DNA from: Maritalea porphyrae
GTDB lineage: Bacteria; Pseudomonadota; Alphaproteobacteria; Rhizobiales; Devosiaceae
Length of the DNA stretch: 64,000 bases
Reading direction: 5' to 3'
NCBI RefSeq assembly: GCF_027213965.1
Contig: NZ_JAPWGX010000001.1
Span: forward strand, 868,001-932,000
The notes below the pieces were generated by a model. The model did not search any database. It saw nothing but the letters and a program-made list of their open reading frames with translations, and had not been told where the DNA came from. Position numbers and translations under genes: made by a program. This document shows, piece after piece, positions 1-7,044 of this stretch. Each line of letters opens with the position of its first letter. Position 1 is the first letter of the stretch.

Positions 1-23
1 CTGTTGCCTTTTCTATTGGGTGA

Positions 24-1385
24 ATGACAATGAGCGCCAAGAGCTATCCCTTTAACGTGGGCCACAAGGATGTTTGGCTAATAGCGCTGCCGACCGCGGT
101 GGCGTTTGTAACCGAACCCTTGGTGGGCATTGCAGACACCACTATTGTTGGGCGTTTGGGCGAAGTTGATTTGCTCGGTGGGTTGCTGATCGGTGGGCTG
201 GTGTTTGATTTCATCGCCGCCATTTTCTATTTCCTCCGTTTGTCGACCACCGGTCTAACCGCGCAAGCCTTTGGTGCGCGCGATGATGCATCACAAGCTG
301 CGCATTTGGTGCGGGCGGTGACGGTTGGTTTTATCGCTGGGCTTATTGTTTTGGCATTGATGGTGCCGATTGCTGAATTTGCCAGCGTTGCTTATGGGGC
401 CAGCCCTGAAGTAGTTGAAGCGTTCAAGAGCTATTTCTATATCCGGGTATTGGCCGCGCCATTCGTCCTGATGAACTTTGCCCTTGTGGGTTGGTTCCTT
501 GGGCGGGGGCAGAGCTTTGTTGCGTTGATCCTGCAATTGATCCTCAATTTATCAAACATCGGGCTTTCAATTTGGTTCACATTTGGGCTGGACATGGGCA
601 TTGCCGGGGTGGCATGGGGCACCGTTGCAGCGCAGATTATCATGCTGATCGTTGGTTTGCTCTGGGCCGTTGTGCAACTTGGTGGGCACTCGCGCCTGTT
701 GCGCAAGTTGGGCGAAGCTGACCTGCTCAATGTGGTGCAGATCAAACGGCTTTTGGGCCTGAGCGGGGATATCTTGATCCGCTCCGTTTTGCTTAGCGCA
801 GTATTTTCATTTTTTGCCTCACAAGGGGCGCGCGCCGGTGATGACATTCTGGCCGCCAACGGCATTTTGTTGCACTTCCTCATGGTCGCCGCCTTCTTTT
901 TGGACGGGTTGGCCGCAGCGTCCGAACAACTTTGCGGCAAGGCGATTGGCGCGCGCTGGCGGCCTGCATTTGTGGATGCGATCAAGCTTTCTTCGCTGTG
1001 GGGGTTCATTCTTTCAGGCGGCCTATCTGTCATTTTCCTGATCACTGGACCGACCATTATTGACTTTATGACCACATCAGAAGTGGTGCGCCAGACCGCT
1101 CGCGACTACTTATTAATCGCCGCGATTGCCCCCGTATTTGGGGTATTGGCCTTTGTGCTTGATGGGGTTTTTGCTGGTGCAACCATGGGATCAGACATGC
1201 GCAATGGCATGATTGTTTCGACCATTATTTTTGCACTGGTTTGGGCAGTGCTGACCCCTATTTTGGGCATCGCAGGTCTTTGGTGGGCGCTGCATAGTTT
1301 CTTCATTGGACGAAGCTTGGTGTTTTTGGCCCTATTGAAGATCCGCATGCCCGACTTGTTCGCGCGGGTTGATGCGGGCGCATAG
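24..1385 (+). CDS. MATE family efflux transporter (DinF-like)
   Basis: A 453-residue, very hydrophobic protein with about twelve membrane segments and the paired-half layout of MATE (multidrug and toxin extrusion) cation-coupled exporters. The stretch around residues 22-45, with TEPLVGIADTTIVGRLG, matches the N-terminal MATE signature, where acidic and polar residues in helix 1 take part in cation coupling. The length is normal for the family. Two ATG codons lie close together (24 and 30); either could be used and no strong Shine-Dalgarno sequence is visible. It stands alone before a repeat-rich gap, so the substrate cannot be told from context. The family call is firm; the closer relation to DinF is an inference. 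Confidence 0.9.
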   Translation: MTMSAKSYPFNVGHKDVWLIALPTAVAFVTEPLVGIADTTIVGRLGEVDLLGGLLIGGLVFDFIAAIFYFLRLSTTGLTAQAFGARDDASQAAHLVRAVTVGFIAGLIVLALMVPIAEFASVAYGASPEVVEAFKSYFYIRVLAAPFVLMNFALVGWFLGRGQSFVALILQLILNLSNIGLSIWFTFGLDMGIAGVAWGTVAAQIIMLIVGLLWAVVQLGGHSRLLRKLGEADLLNVVQIKRLLGLSGDILIRSVLLSAVFSFFASQGARAGDDILAANGILLHFLMVAAFFLDGLAAASEQLCGKAIGARWRPAFVDAIKLSSLWGFILSGGLSVIFLITGPTIIDFMTTSEVVRQTARDYLLIAAIAPVFGVLAFVLDGVFAGATMGSDMRNGMIVSTIIFALVWAVLTPILGIAGLWWALHSFFIGRSLVFLALLKIRMPDLFARVDAGA

Positions 1386-1498
1386 GAAAGCACTTGCACC
1401 GCAACTGTCGGCCAAGTTGAAAGAAGAAGTGCAACTTCTTGTGCTTACGATGCCGAACCGAAAAACTGGTTCCCGCTTTTTCTGGCAACGCTTGCAGA

Positions 1499-1563
1499 CA
1501 CGCGAGGCATTTAAGGTCTCGTGTTATTTGGTAGTAAAAATGAGACGTTAAACGCCTCGCGTG
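1499..1563. repeat. 65-bp imperfect inverted repeat
   Basis: The outer arms 1499-1508 (CACGCGAGGC) and 1554-1563 (GCCTCGCGTG) are exact reverse complements. Inner blocks TTAA and GTCTC (1511-1520) also find partners GAGAC and TTAA at 1542-1551. The whole folds as a long interrupted stem around an AT-rich centre. It could be a decayed miniature mobile element or a transcript-end structure; no T-run follows the outer arm. Confidence 0.55.
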
Positions 1564-1802
1564 AAATGGCTTTTGCCTTAAAACTGAAATACCCCGAGGT
1601 GCTAAACCCTTCTATCCCCTTGCTCTGCATTCCATCAAAACTGTTTTGATCGCCTTGATCATTTGATGAGTGTTTTGCAACACAGGTGGAAAACAATACC
1701 CACCAAACGTCTTACAAGCTGCCTTCGGTGTCAGGCTGGACATTTCAATTCAACGCGAACAACAAACGTCTTGTTGCCCGGCCATCCCCTTTTCTCTAAG
1801 AG

Positions 1803-1901
1803 TTACGCGCCGCCGTCGCAGACTTCGTCTGCTTCCCCGGCACCCCCGGCTCTTTTTACGCGCCGCCGTCGCAGACTTCGTCTGCTTCCCCGGCACCCCC
1901 G
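1803..1901. repeat. 46-bp tandem direct repeat (two copies, period 53)
   Basis: Positions 1803-1848 and 1856-1901 are identical over 46 bases and are separated by 7 bases. Each copy contains the small palindrome GCAGACTTCGTCTGC. The repeats are GC-rich and sit in a non-coding patch with other repeats, as expected for a duplicated intergenic repetitive palindrome. Confidence 0.75.
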
Positions 1902-2025
1902 CCGATTGGTGCAAAACACCAACGCGTTGCGGAGGTCAGATAGACCCCGGATCAACCCGCGCGGCGCAAGCGCCACTTGGTTGTCCGGGGCGGTACGGGT
2001 GGAAATCAATTGTTCCTCTCGCACC

Positions 2026-2046
2026 GTCCCGCACTTGATGCGGGAC
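2026..2046. repeat. Short palindromic repeat (8-bp arms)
   Basis: GTCCCGCA at 2026-2033 pairs with TGCGGGAC at 2039-2046 across a 5-base loop. This is one of a group of palindromes between 1.8 and 2.5 kb. Confidence 0.55.
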
Positions 2047-2073
2047 CTCTTTAAAGAGCCCCCCACCATTAAT

Positions 2074-2094
2074 CCCTCCCCACAAGGGGGAGGG
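2074..2094. repeat. Short palindromic repeat (8-bp arms)
   Basis: CCCTCCCC at 2074-2081 pairs with GGGGAGGG at 2087-2094 across the loop ACAAG. The motif resembles repeats seen between genes in many alphaproteobacterial genomes (from general knowledge, not searched). Confidence 0.55.
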
Positions 2095-2249
2095 AAACAA
2101 GGGCAGCGCAATCACAACCCTCACCGCCCAACATTCGTCAATGCCCTGCGACGGTTTCAAGAAAAGGTCCGATCATTGTGGCATGAGCTTTTGGGTGCGG
2201 GGATAGATTTTGTCAAAAACTACCCCCAAACGCCTCACCTCACCCCGCA

Positions 2250-2349
2250 CGTCATCCCGGATTTAGTCCGGGATCCAGGCGAGAACAACCGCCAACAAAT
2301 GCGTTCGTGGTTTACTCCGGCCTGGTTCCCTGCCTGCGCAGGGATGACG
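2250..2349. repeat. REP-like palindromic element, about 100 bp
   Basis: The outer arms GTCATCCC (2251-2258) and GGGATGAC (2341-2348) are exact reverse complements. Inside lie two more hairpins: ATCCCGGA/TCCGGGAT (2254-2274) and CCCTGC/GCAGGG (2328-2343). This nested structure is the familiar alphaproteobacterial intergenic repeat whose conceptual translation contains VIPDLVRDP and PACAGMT. It is probably a dispersed non-autonomous element; I see no transposase nearby. Confidence 0.75.
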
Positions 2350-2443
2350 GATAATACTAGCGCGAGCGCCGTGCCTGTAGCGCTGATCGAAATGAGTGCT
2401 CTTTCACCGTTCGCCCACGCCGCCTCACCCCACGCCCACCTCT

Positions 2444-2468
2444 TCATCCTGAGCCTGTCGAAGGATGA
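2444..2468. repeat. REP-like palindrome (LSLSKDE type)
   Basis: TCATCCT (2444-2450) pairs with AGGATGA (2462-2468) around GAGCCTGTCGA. Conceptual translation gives FILSLSKDE, the hallmark of another common dispersed intergenic repeat in proteobacteria. Confidence 0.65.
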
Positions 2469-2558
2469 GCTGCCGCGTACCACATTCATGGTTTCACGGG
2501 CACACTGCGTGGTTGAGGGAGTCAATTAGGTGTCAATTTATCAACAAGGACAAGCGCT

Positions 2559-2708
2559 TTAAGTCAAACGCTTACCGTTAGGCACCGGCTGATCAACTGC
2601 GGCCAAAACGATGTCGCCGTATTCATCTTCAAAACTAAGCGTGAGCACTTCAGTTTTGTTCGTTAGTTGTCTGGTGGTCGCCTCATGTTTGCAATTCGAT
2701 CGTTTCAT
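2559..2708 (-). CDS. Doubtful small ORF, 49 residues
   Basis: An ATG at 2708 opens a 49-codon frame ending in TAA at 2559-2561. The translation is balanced and protein-like, with an acidic middle (LSFEDEYGDIVLAAVDQ) and a polar start with two cysteine/histidine residues near residue 6-8. A purine-rich AAGGGGA touches the ATG, which is closer than a normal ribosome-binding site. I do not recognise the product. It may be a small gene or the remnant of a longer one at the edge of the repeat patch. Confidence 0.25.
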   Translation of the reverse strand: MKRSNCKHEATTRQLTNKTEVLTLSFEDEYGDIVLAAVDQPVPNGKRLT

Positions 2709-2769
2709 TCCCCTTGCGGTTCAACCGGTTGCGCCCTAACTTCATAAAGGAAACCTTTTGGAGGGCGGC

Positions 2770-2979
2770 ATGAAACTTGAACAGATCGCACTTATTCTGG
2801 TGATCATTGCAACAATTGGAAATTTTGGCGTGATGGTTTTTGGAATTGTCTCGTCGGGTGTGCCGATATGGCCCTTCTTCATTTTGGCCATTGTTGGGTT
2901 GGCCCTGCTGGGCCGCGTGATTTACCAGCGCACGACCAATGAAGAAGACAATTATTACGAGAAGAACATCAAGGAGTAG
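2770..2979 (+). CDS. Small two-helix membrane protein, function unknown
   Basis: A 69-residue protein starting at ATG 2770, chosen because GGAGGG sits at 2760-2765 with ideal spacing. Two hydrophobic stretches (about residues 5-25 and 30-50) make a helical hairpin, followed by a charged, acidic tail ending NYYEKNIKE. It ends 5 bases before the YbjQ-family gene and is surely cotranscribed with it. I do not recognise a named family; a membrane partner for the YbjQ protein is only an inference from the tight linkage. Confidence 0.7.
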   Translation: MKLEQIALILVIIATIGNFGVMVFGIVSSGVPIWPFFILAIVGLALLGRVIYQRTTNEEDNYYEKNIKE

Positions 2980-2984
2980 CGGCA

Positions 2985-3302
2985 ATGATTGTAACCACAG
3001 GAATTGATGTAGCCGAAGGCGAGATTATTCAAACGTTGGGCCTTGTACGTGGCAATACGATAAGGGCCAAACATGTAGGCACTGACATCATCGCTGGACT
3101 GCGAAACCTGGTTGGCGGCGAAGTAAGTGAATATACAAAACTGATGGCAGAGGCGCGCGAGCAAGCTTATGATCGGATGATCGCCCATGCCCGCAGTATG
3201 GACGCAGACGCAATTATCGGCGTCAATTTCACCACATCCATGATCACCCAAGGTGCTGCTGAAATATTGGCTTATGGCACGGCGGTGAAGCTGAGGAAGT
3301 AA
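2985..3302 (+). CDS. YbjQ family (UPF0145/DUF74) protein
   Basis: A 105-residue protein that matches the YbjQ/UPF0145 family along its full length. It has an N-terminal strand ending TTG, the middle GNTIRAKHVGTDIIAGLRNLVGGE, and the C-terminal block DADAIIGVNFTTSMI. Members form pentameric beta/alpha barrels with a proposed heavy-metal-binding role; no enzymatic activity is established. It lies between a small membrane protein (5-base gap) and a cupin gene (1-base gap), so the three form an operon starting near 2770. Confidence 0.88.
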   Translation: MIVTTGIDVAEGEIIQTLGLVRGNTIRAKHVGTDIIAGLRNLVGGEVSEYTKLMAEAREQAYDRMIAHARSMDADAIIGVNFTTSMITQGAAEILAYGTAVKLRK

Positions 3303-3303
3303 C

Positions 3304-3780
3304 ATGCCAAAAATCGACATGCCAAACTGGCAGAAAAGCGCGGGGAAAGCGCACCCAATTAGTGGACAGAATGACGGACCCTATGAAGAAAGGGTTCTGG
3401 GCGAACTAGCTGGCCTGAGCAATCTTGGCGTCCGGATGGAGAAATTACCACCCGGTTCCGCATCTTCACACCGCCATTGGCACGAAACGGAAGATGAGTT
3501 TTTGATGATGATATCGGGCGAGTTGGTATTGATCGAAGACGACGAAACTCTTCTGAAACCAGGAGATTGCGCTGCTTGGCGCGCAGGATCTCCTGTCGCG
3601 CATTGCCTCAAGAATAAGAGCGACCAAGATGCGACTTATCTAATAGTAGGTGCCAACAAACCTCACGACTGCGTGACCTATCCCGATCACAATATCGTTT
3701 ACAATCGGGACGAGAGCAAGCGTTGGTTTACACGCATCGACGGCACGCCCATTGACTTTAAGCCGGGCAAAAGGTCGTAG
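3304..3780 (+). CDS. Cupin domain protein
   Basis: A 158-residue protein with a single cupin beta-barrel. Motif 1 is around residues 54-75 (HRHWHETEDEFLMMISGELVL), giving the His-His-Glu metal ligands; motif 2 is near residues 88-102 (PGDCAAWRAGSPVAHCL), giving the final histidine. A metal-binding site is therefore predicted. The C-terminal part (YPDHNIVYNRDESKRWFTRIDG) is typical of small cupins that act on or sense sugars or other small molecules, but no substrate can be assigned. It is the last gene of the three-gene group and converges on dcd with one base between them. Confidence 0.85.
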   Translation: MPKIDMPNWQKSAGKAHPISGQNDGPYEERVLGELAGLSNLGVRMEKLPPGSASSHRHWHETEDEFLMMISGELVLIEDDETLLKPGDCAAWRAGSPVAHCLKNKSDQDATYLIVGANKPHDCVTYPDHNIVYNRDESKRWFTRIDGTPIDFKPGKRS

Positions 3781-3781
3781 C

Positions 3782-4876
3782 TCAATTCGCCTTGAAATGC
3801 TTGGACAGTTTAAGGTGCTGGCCTTGGTAGTTTGAATTAAGGTCTGCCCCATAAAGGTTAGTTGGGCGTTCGGCCATGCGCTCATAAATCAGGCGACCAA
3901 TGGTTTGGCCGTGTTCCACCAAAAATGGCACTTCGCGTGACCTCACTTCCAAGACAGCGCGGCTGCCTGCGCCTGCTGCGTTGGCATGGCCAAATCCGGG
4001 GTCAAAGAAACCCGCGTAATGCACGCGGAACTCGCCCATGAGATGATCAAACGGCACCATTTCCGCCGCATAGTCGGGCGGCACATGCACGGCCTCGCGT
4101 GACACAAGGATGTAAAATTCATCTGGATCAAGGATCAGTTCGGCTGCACCACGATCATAAATGGGTTCCCAAAAATCAAGAATATCCAGCGCGGCCTTTT
4201 TATCCACGTCGACCACCGCTGTGTGGCGTTTTGAGCGATAGCCTATCAGACCACCCCGATCACCGCCTTTAAGATCAATCGAAAGGGCAACGCCATTATC
4301 GACGGGGGCGTTTTCGTCAAACACCAGCGTTTGTTCTTTGTGAAGAGCTTGGTGCTCGGCCACATTAAGGCGGGTGTCGCCTTCGCGGAAGCGGATTTGG
4401 CTAAGGCGAGAGCCTTGGCGCACCAGCACTGGGAACGTGCGTGGGCTGACTTCTAAATATAGCTGGCCCTGATAGCCCGCTGGCACTGTATCGAACGCGC
4501 GCCCCTGATCAGTGATGACGCGGGTAAAAATGTCCAAACGACCGGTGGAGCTTTTTGGATTGGTGGTGGCGGAAACGCCTTTTGGCAAGTTGAGGCTTTC
4601 CATCAGCGGTACAATGTATACGCAACCGCGCTCAAGCACGGCGCCAACAGACAAGTCAATTTGATGCAGTTTTAGATCGTTGATCCGATCTTTAACGGCT
4701 TTGCCGGGCCCGGGCAGAAAGCTGGCGCGCACACGATAGGCAATATCGCCAAGCCGCAAATCAAGGCTTGCAGGCTGTACCTGATCATCGTCAAATGGTT
4801 TTGATGTGAGGATGGAGCCTGATGCGTTGAGATCCGCAATCATGCGTGCAGAAAAGATGCCTGTTACAACTGCCAT
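3782..4876 (-). CDS. dcd: 2'-deoxycytidine 5'-triphosphate deaminase, two-domain form
   Basis: Deaminates dCTP to dUTP, supplying dUMP for thymidylate synthesis. At 364 residues it is about twice the usual Dcd length. The first half carries QPASLDLRL (residues 34-42), the nucleotide-binding/catalytic block PKSSTGRLDIFTRV (107-120) and LEV with the probable catalytic Glu142. The second half repeats the fold in degenerate form (VPPDYAAEMVPFDHLMGEFRVHYAGFFDPGFG near residues 270-305). Such long forms are known in Rhizobiales. It is divergent from metZ, with 192 bases between the starts. Family assignment is secure; which half is catalytic is inferred from motif preservation. Confidence 0.92.
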   Translation of the reverse strand: MAVVTGIFSARMIADLNASGSILTSKPFDDDQVQPASLDLRLGDIAYRVRASFLPGPGKAVKDRINDLKLHQIDLSVGAVLERGCVYIVPLMESLNLPKGVSATTNPKSSTGRLDIFTRVITDQGRAFDTVPAGYQGQLYLEVSPRTFPVLVRQGSRLSQIRFREGDTRLNVAEHQALHKEQTLVFDENAPVDNGVALSIDLKGGDRGGLIGYRSKRHTAVVDVDKKAALDILDFWEPIYDRGAAELILDPDEFYILVSREAVHVPPDYAAEMVPFDHLMGEFRVHYAGFFDPGFGHANAAGAGSRAVLEVRSREVPFLVEHGQTIGRLIYERMAERPTNLYGADLNSNYQGQHLKLSKHFKAN

Positions 4877-4927
4877 TTGTGTATTGAAATCCGCCCGAGT
4901 GTTTTTGTTGGCTATTCTCTAGCAATA

Positions 4928-4956
4928 TTGACGCCGAGGTGCAATTGGCGTTACAT
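4928..4956 (+). promoter_or_regulatory. Candidate sigma-70 type promoter of metZ
   Basis: TTGACG (4928-4933) and TTACAT (4951-4956) are separated by exactly 17 bases. A transcript from here would begin near 4963, immediately before the SAM-II aptamer. The -35 box is good and the -10 box is weak, so this is a position-supported inference. Confidence 0.5.
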
Positions 4957-4963
4957 CGGCAAT

Positions 4964-5015
4964 TGGTGGTGATTTGGCCGGTCTGATTGCAGCCACCTTA
5001 AACAAATTGCTAAAG
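4964..5015 (+). promoter_or_regulatory. SAM-II riboswitch aptamer
   Basis: The sequence fits the SAM-II (metA) consensus of alphaproteobacteria closely. Stem P1 is GGTGG (4965-4969) with CCACC (4993-4997). The loop GATTTGGCC is followed by TTGCAGCCACC and TTAAACAA. The pseudoknot pairs TTTGGC (4973-4978) with GCTAAA (5009-5014). It lies 55-105 bases before the metZ ATG, where this riboswitch class is expected, and should repress metZ when S-adenosylmethionine is plentiful. Confidence 0.93.
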
Positions 5016-5025
5016 TCGACCGTAT

Positions 5026-5056
5026 TGCCGGCCAAATTGGGTCGGCATTTTTGTTT
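5026..5056 (+). terminator. Intrinsic terminator of the SAM-II riboswitch
   Basis: TGCCGGCC (5026-5033) pairs with GGTCGGCA (5040-5047) around AAATTG, followed by TTTTTGTTT (5048-5056). It ends just before the metZ ribosome-binding site. Its 5' arm CCGGCCAAAT (5028-5037) is also exactly complementary to ATTTGGCCGG (4972-4981) in the aptamer, giving a ready-made antiterminator. Confidence 0.82.
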
Positions 5057-5068
5057 GGAGTGCTTAAA

Positions 5069-6298
5069 ATGGCCAACGCGAAAAACCCGTTAGCGGACCC
5101 AAAAAACCAAAGCGCAGCCACCCAGTCCGTGCACGGGGGAACGTACCGTTCGCCGCACGGCGAAACGTCTGAAGCTTTGTATTTAAACTCAGGGTTTGTT
5201 TATGAATCATCAGCCGCGGCGGAAGCGCGGTTTATGGGTGATGATGACGGGCATATTTATTCGCGGTTCTCCAACCCATCGTATGACATGTTTCAAGACC
5301 GGATGTGCTTGATTGAAGGCGCACAAGCGGCGCGGGCAACGGCAACGGGCATGGCAGCGGTAACAACGGCGGTTATGAGCCAAGTGCGGGCGGGTGACCA
5401 TGTGGTTGCAGCGCGCGCATTGTTTGGCGGTTGTCGGTTTGTGGTCGAGGATTACTTACCGCGTTGGGGCGTTGAATCTACCTTGGTGGATGGTCGCGAC
5501 CCTGAAAATTTTGCGCGCGCGATGAAGCCAAACACCAAAGCGATCTTTATTGAAACACCCACCAATCCAACGCTTGAGTTGGTGGATATTGCCGCAGTGG
5601 CTGAAATTGCTCATGCCAACGGCGCTGTGTTGATTGTGGACAATGTTTTTGCCACGCCGATATTTCAAAAACCATTGGCATTGGGCGCTGATTTGGTGAC
5701 CTATTCGGCCACCAAACATATCGATGGGCAAGGCCGCTGCATGGGTGGCATTATCCTTGGATCAAAAGAGTTGATCGAAGCCGATATCCACACCATAATT
5801 CGCCAAACCGGCCCAACCATTAGCCCGTTCAATGCTTGGGTGATGCTTAAGGGCTTGGAAACATTGGCAATACGGGTCGAGCGGATGACCCAATCTGCGA
5901 GCGCATTGGCTGACTTTTTAGCCGATCACCCAAAGATCGACAAAGTGTTTTACCCGCACCACAAATCGCACCCGCAATATGAGCTTGGAATGAAGCAAAT
6001 GAGTGGTGGGTCAACCATGTTGGCGATGGAGGTGAAAAGCAATGCGGGTGACGGGTCTGGTAGCAATCAAGAGAATGCCTTTAAACTGGCAGACAGTTTG
6101 GGCATTGTGAAAATCTCGAACAATTTGGGCGATGCGAAGTCGATCATCACTCACCCGGCGACCACCACCCACCAGCGTTTTTCTGAAGAAGAGCAATTGG
6201 AAGCGGGCATAAACCGCAAATTGTTGCGCTTGTCAGTTGGTTTGGAAGATGGGCAAGACCTGATCAAAGATTTTGCCTTTGCTTTGGACCAAATCTAG
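5069..6298 (+). CDS. metZ: O-succinylhomoserine sulfhydrylase
   Basis: A PLP enzyme of the Cys/Met metabolism family that makes homocysteine from O-succinylhomoserine and sulfide in methionine synthesis. The start at ATG 5069 has GGAG at 5057-5060 and gives 409 residues; an upstream TTG (5051) lies inside the terminator T-run. The PLP lysine is Lys216 in TYSATKHIDGQGR, with Asp191 in IVDN binding the ring nitrogen and SRFSNPS at about residues 65-71. The SAM-II riboswitch in the leader supports a methionine-pathway role over cystathionine gamma-synthase or lyase. Its stop overlaps the convergent phosphatidyltransferase gene by 4 bases. Confidence 0.93.
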   Translation: MANAKNPLADPKNQSAATQSVHGGTYRSPHGETSEALYLNSGFVYESSAAAEARFMGDDDGHIYSRFSNPSYDMFQDRMCLIEGAQAARATATGMAAVTTAVMSQVRAGDHVVAARALFGGCRFVVEDYLPRWGVESTLVDGRDPENFARAMKPNTKAIFIETPTNPTLELVDIAAVAEIAHANGAVLIVDNVFATPIFQKPLALGADLVTYSATKHIDGQGRCMGGIILGSKELIEADIHTIIRQTGPTISPFNAWVMLKGLETLAIRVERMTQSASALADFLADHPKIDKVFYPHHKSHPQYELGMKQMSGGSTMLAMEVKSNAGDGSGSNQENAFKLADSLGIVKISNNLGDAKSIITHPATTTHQRFSEEEQLEAGINRKLLRLSVGLEDGQDLIKDFAFALDQI

Positions 6299-6924
6299 CG
6301 CTTGGCAAACTCTTGATAGGCCAACCAAATACGTGACGTTGCCGTGTAAAAACAGGCGGCAGCGAACAGGTATGCCATAATGGCGAAATGCTGCGGCCAG
6401 ATGCAAAGCGCCACAAAGAACGCAATGGTTTCTGTGCCTTCAAGCAACCCGGTGGAAAAATAGAGCGATTTTGCACCGCGCTGTGCTGTGGAGAGTTTGT
6501 GTTTTTCTGCCAGAATGGCATAGCCCAAAAAGGTGCCGCCATTGAAATAGAACGACATGAGCAAAAGCGCGCCTGCTATCGCATTGTTTGCCGGGTCCAA
6601 AACCACGAATGCCACCGGAATTGCGCCGTAGAAAAAGAAGTCCGCAACAATATCCCAAAAACCGCCAAAGTCAGTTTTGTGCGTTGCGCGGGCGACGGCC
6701 CCATCCAGCCCATCAGCCACACGGGAAATAAGCAGCAGCCACAGACCGGCCTGCAGGTTGCCAATAGCGATAAAAAGTGCAGCGAAAAGCCCCAAAACCA
6801 ACCCTGCAAGCGTGACCGCGTTGGCACTTACACCCGTTTTGGCCAATTGCCGGCCCACCAAATCCAGTGGTCCATCGATAAGTTTACGCATATAGCCGTC
6901 GAGCACAATAATATCCCCTTGCAT
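6295..6924 (-). CDS. CDP-alcohol phosphatidyltransferase family protein
   Basis: A 209-residue integral membrane enzyme. The CDP-alcohol phosphotransferase motif D-G-x2-A-R-x8-G-x3-D-x3-D is present at about residues 72-95: DGLDGAVARATHKTDFGGFWDIVADF. These aspartates bind the metal and the CDP-diacylglycerol (or related CDP-alcohol) substrate. Around five to six hydrophobic segments follow. The acceptor alcohol cannot be told from sequence; phosphatidylglycerophosphate or phosphatidylinositol-type chemistry are both possible. The start could also be the ATG about 11 codons in. It converges on metZ with a 4-base overlap. Confidence 0.88.
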   Translation of the reverse strand: MQGDIIVLDGYMRKLIDGPLDLVGRQLAKTGVSANAVTLAGLVLGLFAALFIAIGNLQAGLWLLLISRVADGLDGAVARATHKTDFGGFWDIVADFFFYGAIPVAFVVLDPANNAIAGALLLMSFYFNGGTFLGYAILAEKHKLSTAQRGAKSLYFSTGLLEGTETIAFFVALCIWPQHFAIMAYLFAAACFYTATSRIWLAYQEFAKR

Positions 6925-7044
6925 TTAAGTTTGGGCAGGTTACCACATCCCGGCAAGGAGAATTGGTCATTTTCTTGTTATCAAAGAGTGTGCTAGGGCT
7001 TTACATTCAAAGCGGCAGGTAACTAGGGACGCATCGCGACATTT

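Larger units (their letters stand above)
1386..2757. other. Gene-poor, repeat-rich intergenic region
   Basis: About 1.37 kb between the MATE gene and a small membrane-protein gene. It holds several palindromic or direct repeats, listed separately, of the kind dispersed through intergenic regions of alphaproteobacteria. A 288-codon open frame runs over it, but its translation only reads through these repeats and is not protein-like. Apart from one doubtful 49-codon frame on the minus strand (2559-2708), I see no convincing gene here. Confidence 0.75.

Noticed and set aside
437-1075. 212-codon open frame antisense to the MATE gene
   Set aside because: It is a shadow of a strongly coding plus-strand gene, with no recognisable family and a composition set by the opposite strand.
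1441-1480. Possible copy of a rhizobial intergenic mosaic element (CCGAACCG...ACTGGTTCCCGC)
   Set aside because: The resemblance to known rhizobial elements is partial and from memory; it could not be separated from chance without a search.
1803-1901. Start of a CRISPR array
   Set aside because: Only two copies with a 7-base spacer, no cas genes and a dispersed-repeat type sequence.
1663-2529. 288-codon open frame on the plus strand
   Set aside because: It runs through several palindromic repeats; the translation is repeat-derived (VIPDLVRDP, PACAGMT, LSLSKDE) and low in protein character, and no ribosome-binding site is present.
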